DNA of 6,597 nt from an uncultured Pseudomonadales bacterium (lineage in GTDB: Bacteria > Pseudomonadota > Gammaproteobacteria > Pseudomonadales > Porticoccaceae), in NCBI GenBank assembly GCA_937998635.1, contig CALLDA010000116.1:1-6597 (forward strand). Reading direction: 5' to 3'. Both the position numbers and the translations under genes were made by a program. The notes below the pieces were generated by a model. That model saw only the letters and a list, made by a program, of their open reading frames with translations. It ran no database searches and was not told the origin of the DNA. Positions 6,593-6,597 of the stretch are shown here, one piece after another (positions within the stretch are counted from its first letter, which is position 1; every line of letters starts with the position of its first letter).

Positions 6593-6597
6593 TTCCA

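Noticed and set aside
1..6597. Mobile element, CRISPR array, tRNA/rRNA gene or defence system
   Set aside because: I saw no transposase, regularly spaced repeats, tRNA-like cloverleaf or defence-associated domain. The genes are intact housekeeping types with even composition.

Overview
The window looks like ordinary chromosomal core DNA from a gammaproteobacterium. This rests on close protein similarity, judged from memory, to the Escherichia coli/Pseudomonas type of PepN, NAD kinase, GlpG-class rhomboid and YeaC (DUF1315). A run of pepN, a DUF2797 gene, a yeaC-like gene, a rhomboid gene and nadK resembles an arrangement I recall from Pseudomonas. The moderate GC content and general protein flavour would fit a marine relative of Pseudomonas or Cellvibrio, but the genus cannot be fixed from this sequence.

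All seven supported genes are on the minus strand, so transcription runs from right to left. At the right edge is a small secreted helix-hairpin-helix (ComEA-like) protein gene with a strong ribosome binding site. It is followed by a perfect 11-bp inverted repeat that probably ends its transcript. A 206-bp gap then holds a near-consensus -10 box, and nadK starts about 25 nt downstream of the predicted transcription start. nadK, the rhomboid protease gene, the yeaC-like gene and the DUF2797 gene follow with gaps of 8, 10 and 24 bp, which strongly suggests one operon. pepN follows after 61 bp that include a small hairpin at the DUF2797 stop codon, and it is probably in the same transcript. A 184-bp gap separates pepN from the start of an unrecognised gene that runs off the left edge.

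Functionally this is a housekeeping neighbourhood: NADP(H) supply (NadK), intramembrane proteolysis (rhomboid), peptide turnover (PepN), and two conserved proteins of unknown role (YeaC-like and DUF2797). No shared pathway is evident. I found no mobile element, CRISPR array, tRNA, rRNA or defence island, and no convincing new multi-gene system. The item most worth following up is the DUF2797 protein, which combines a nine-cysteine N-terminal region with a stretch resembling a GIY-YIG nuclease core.
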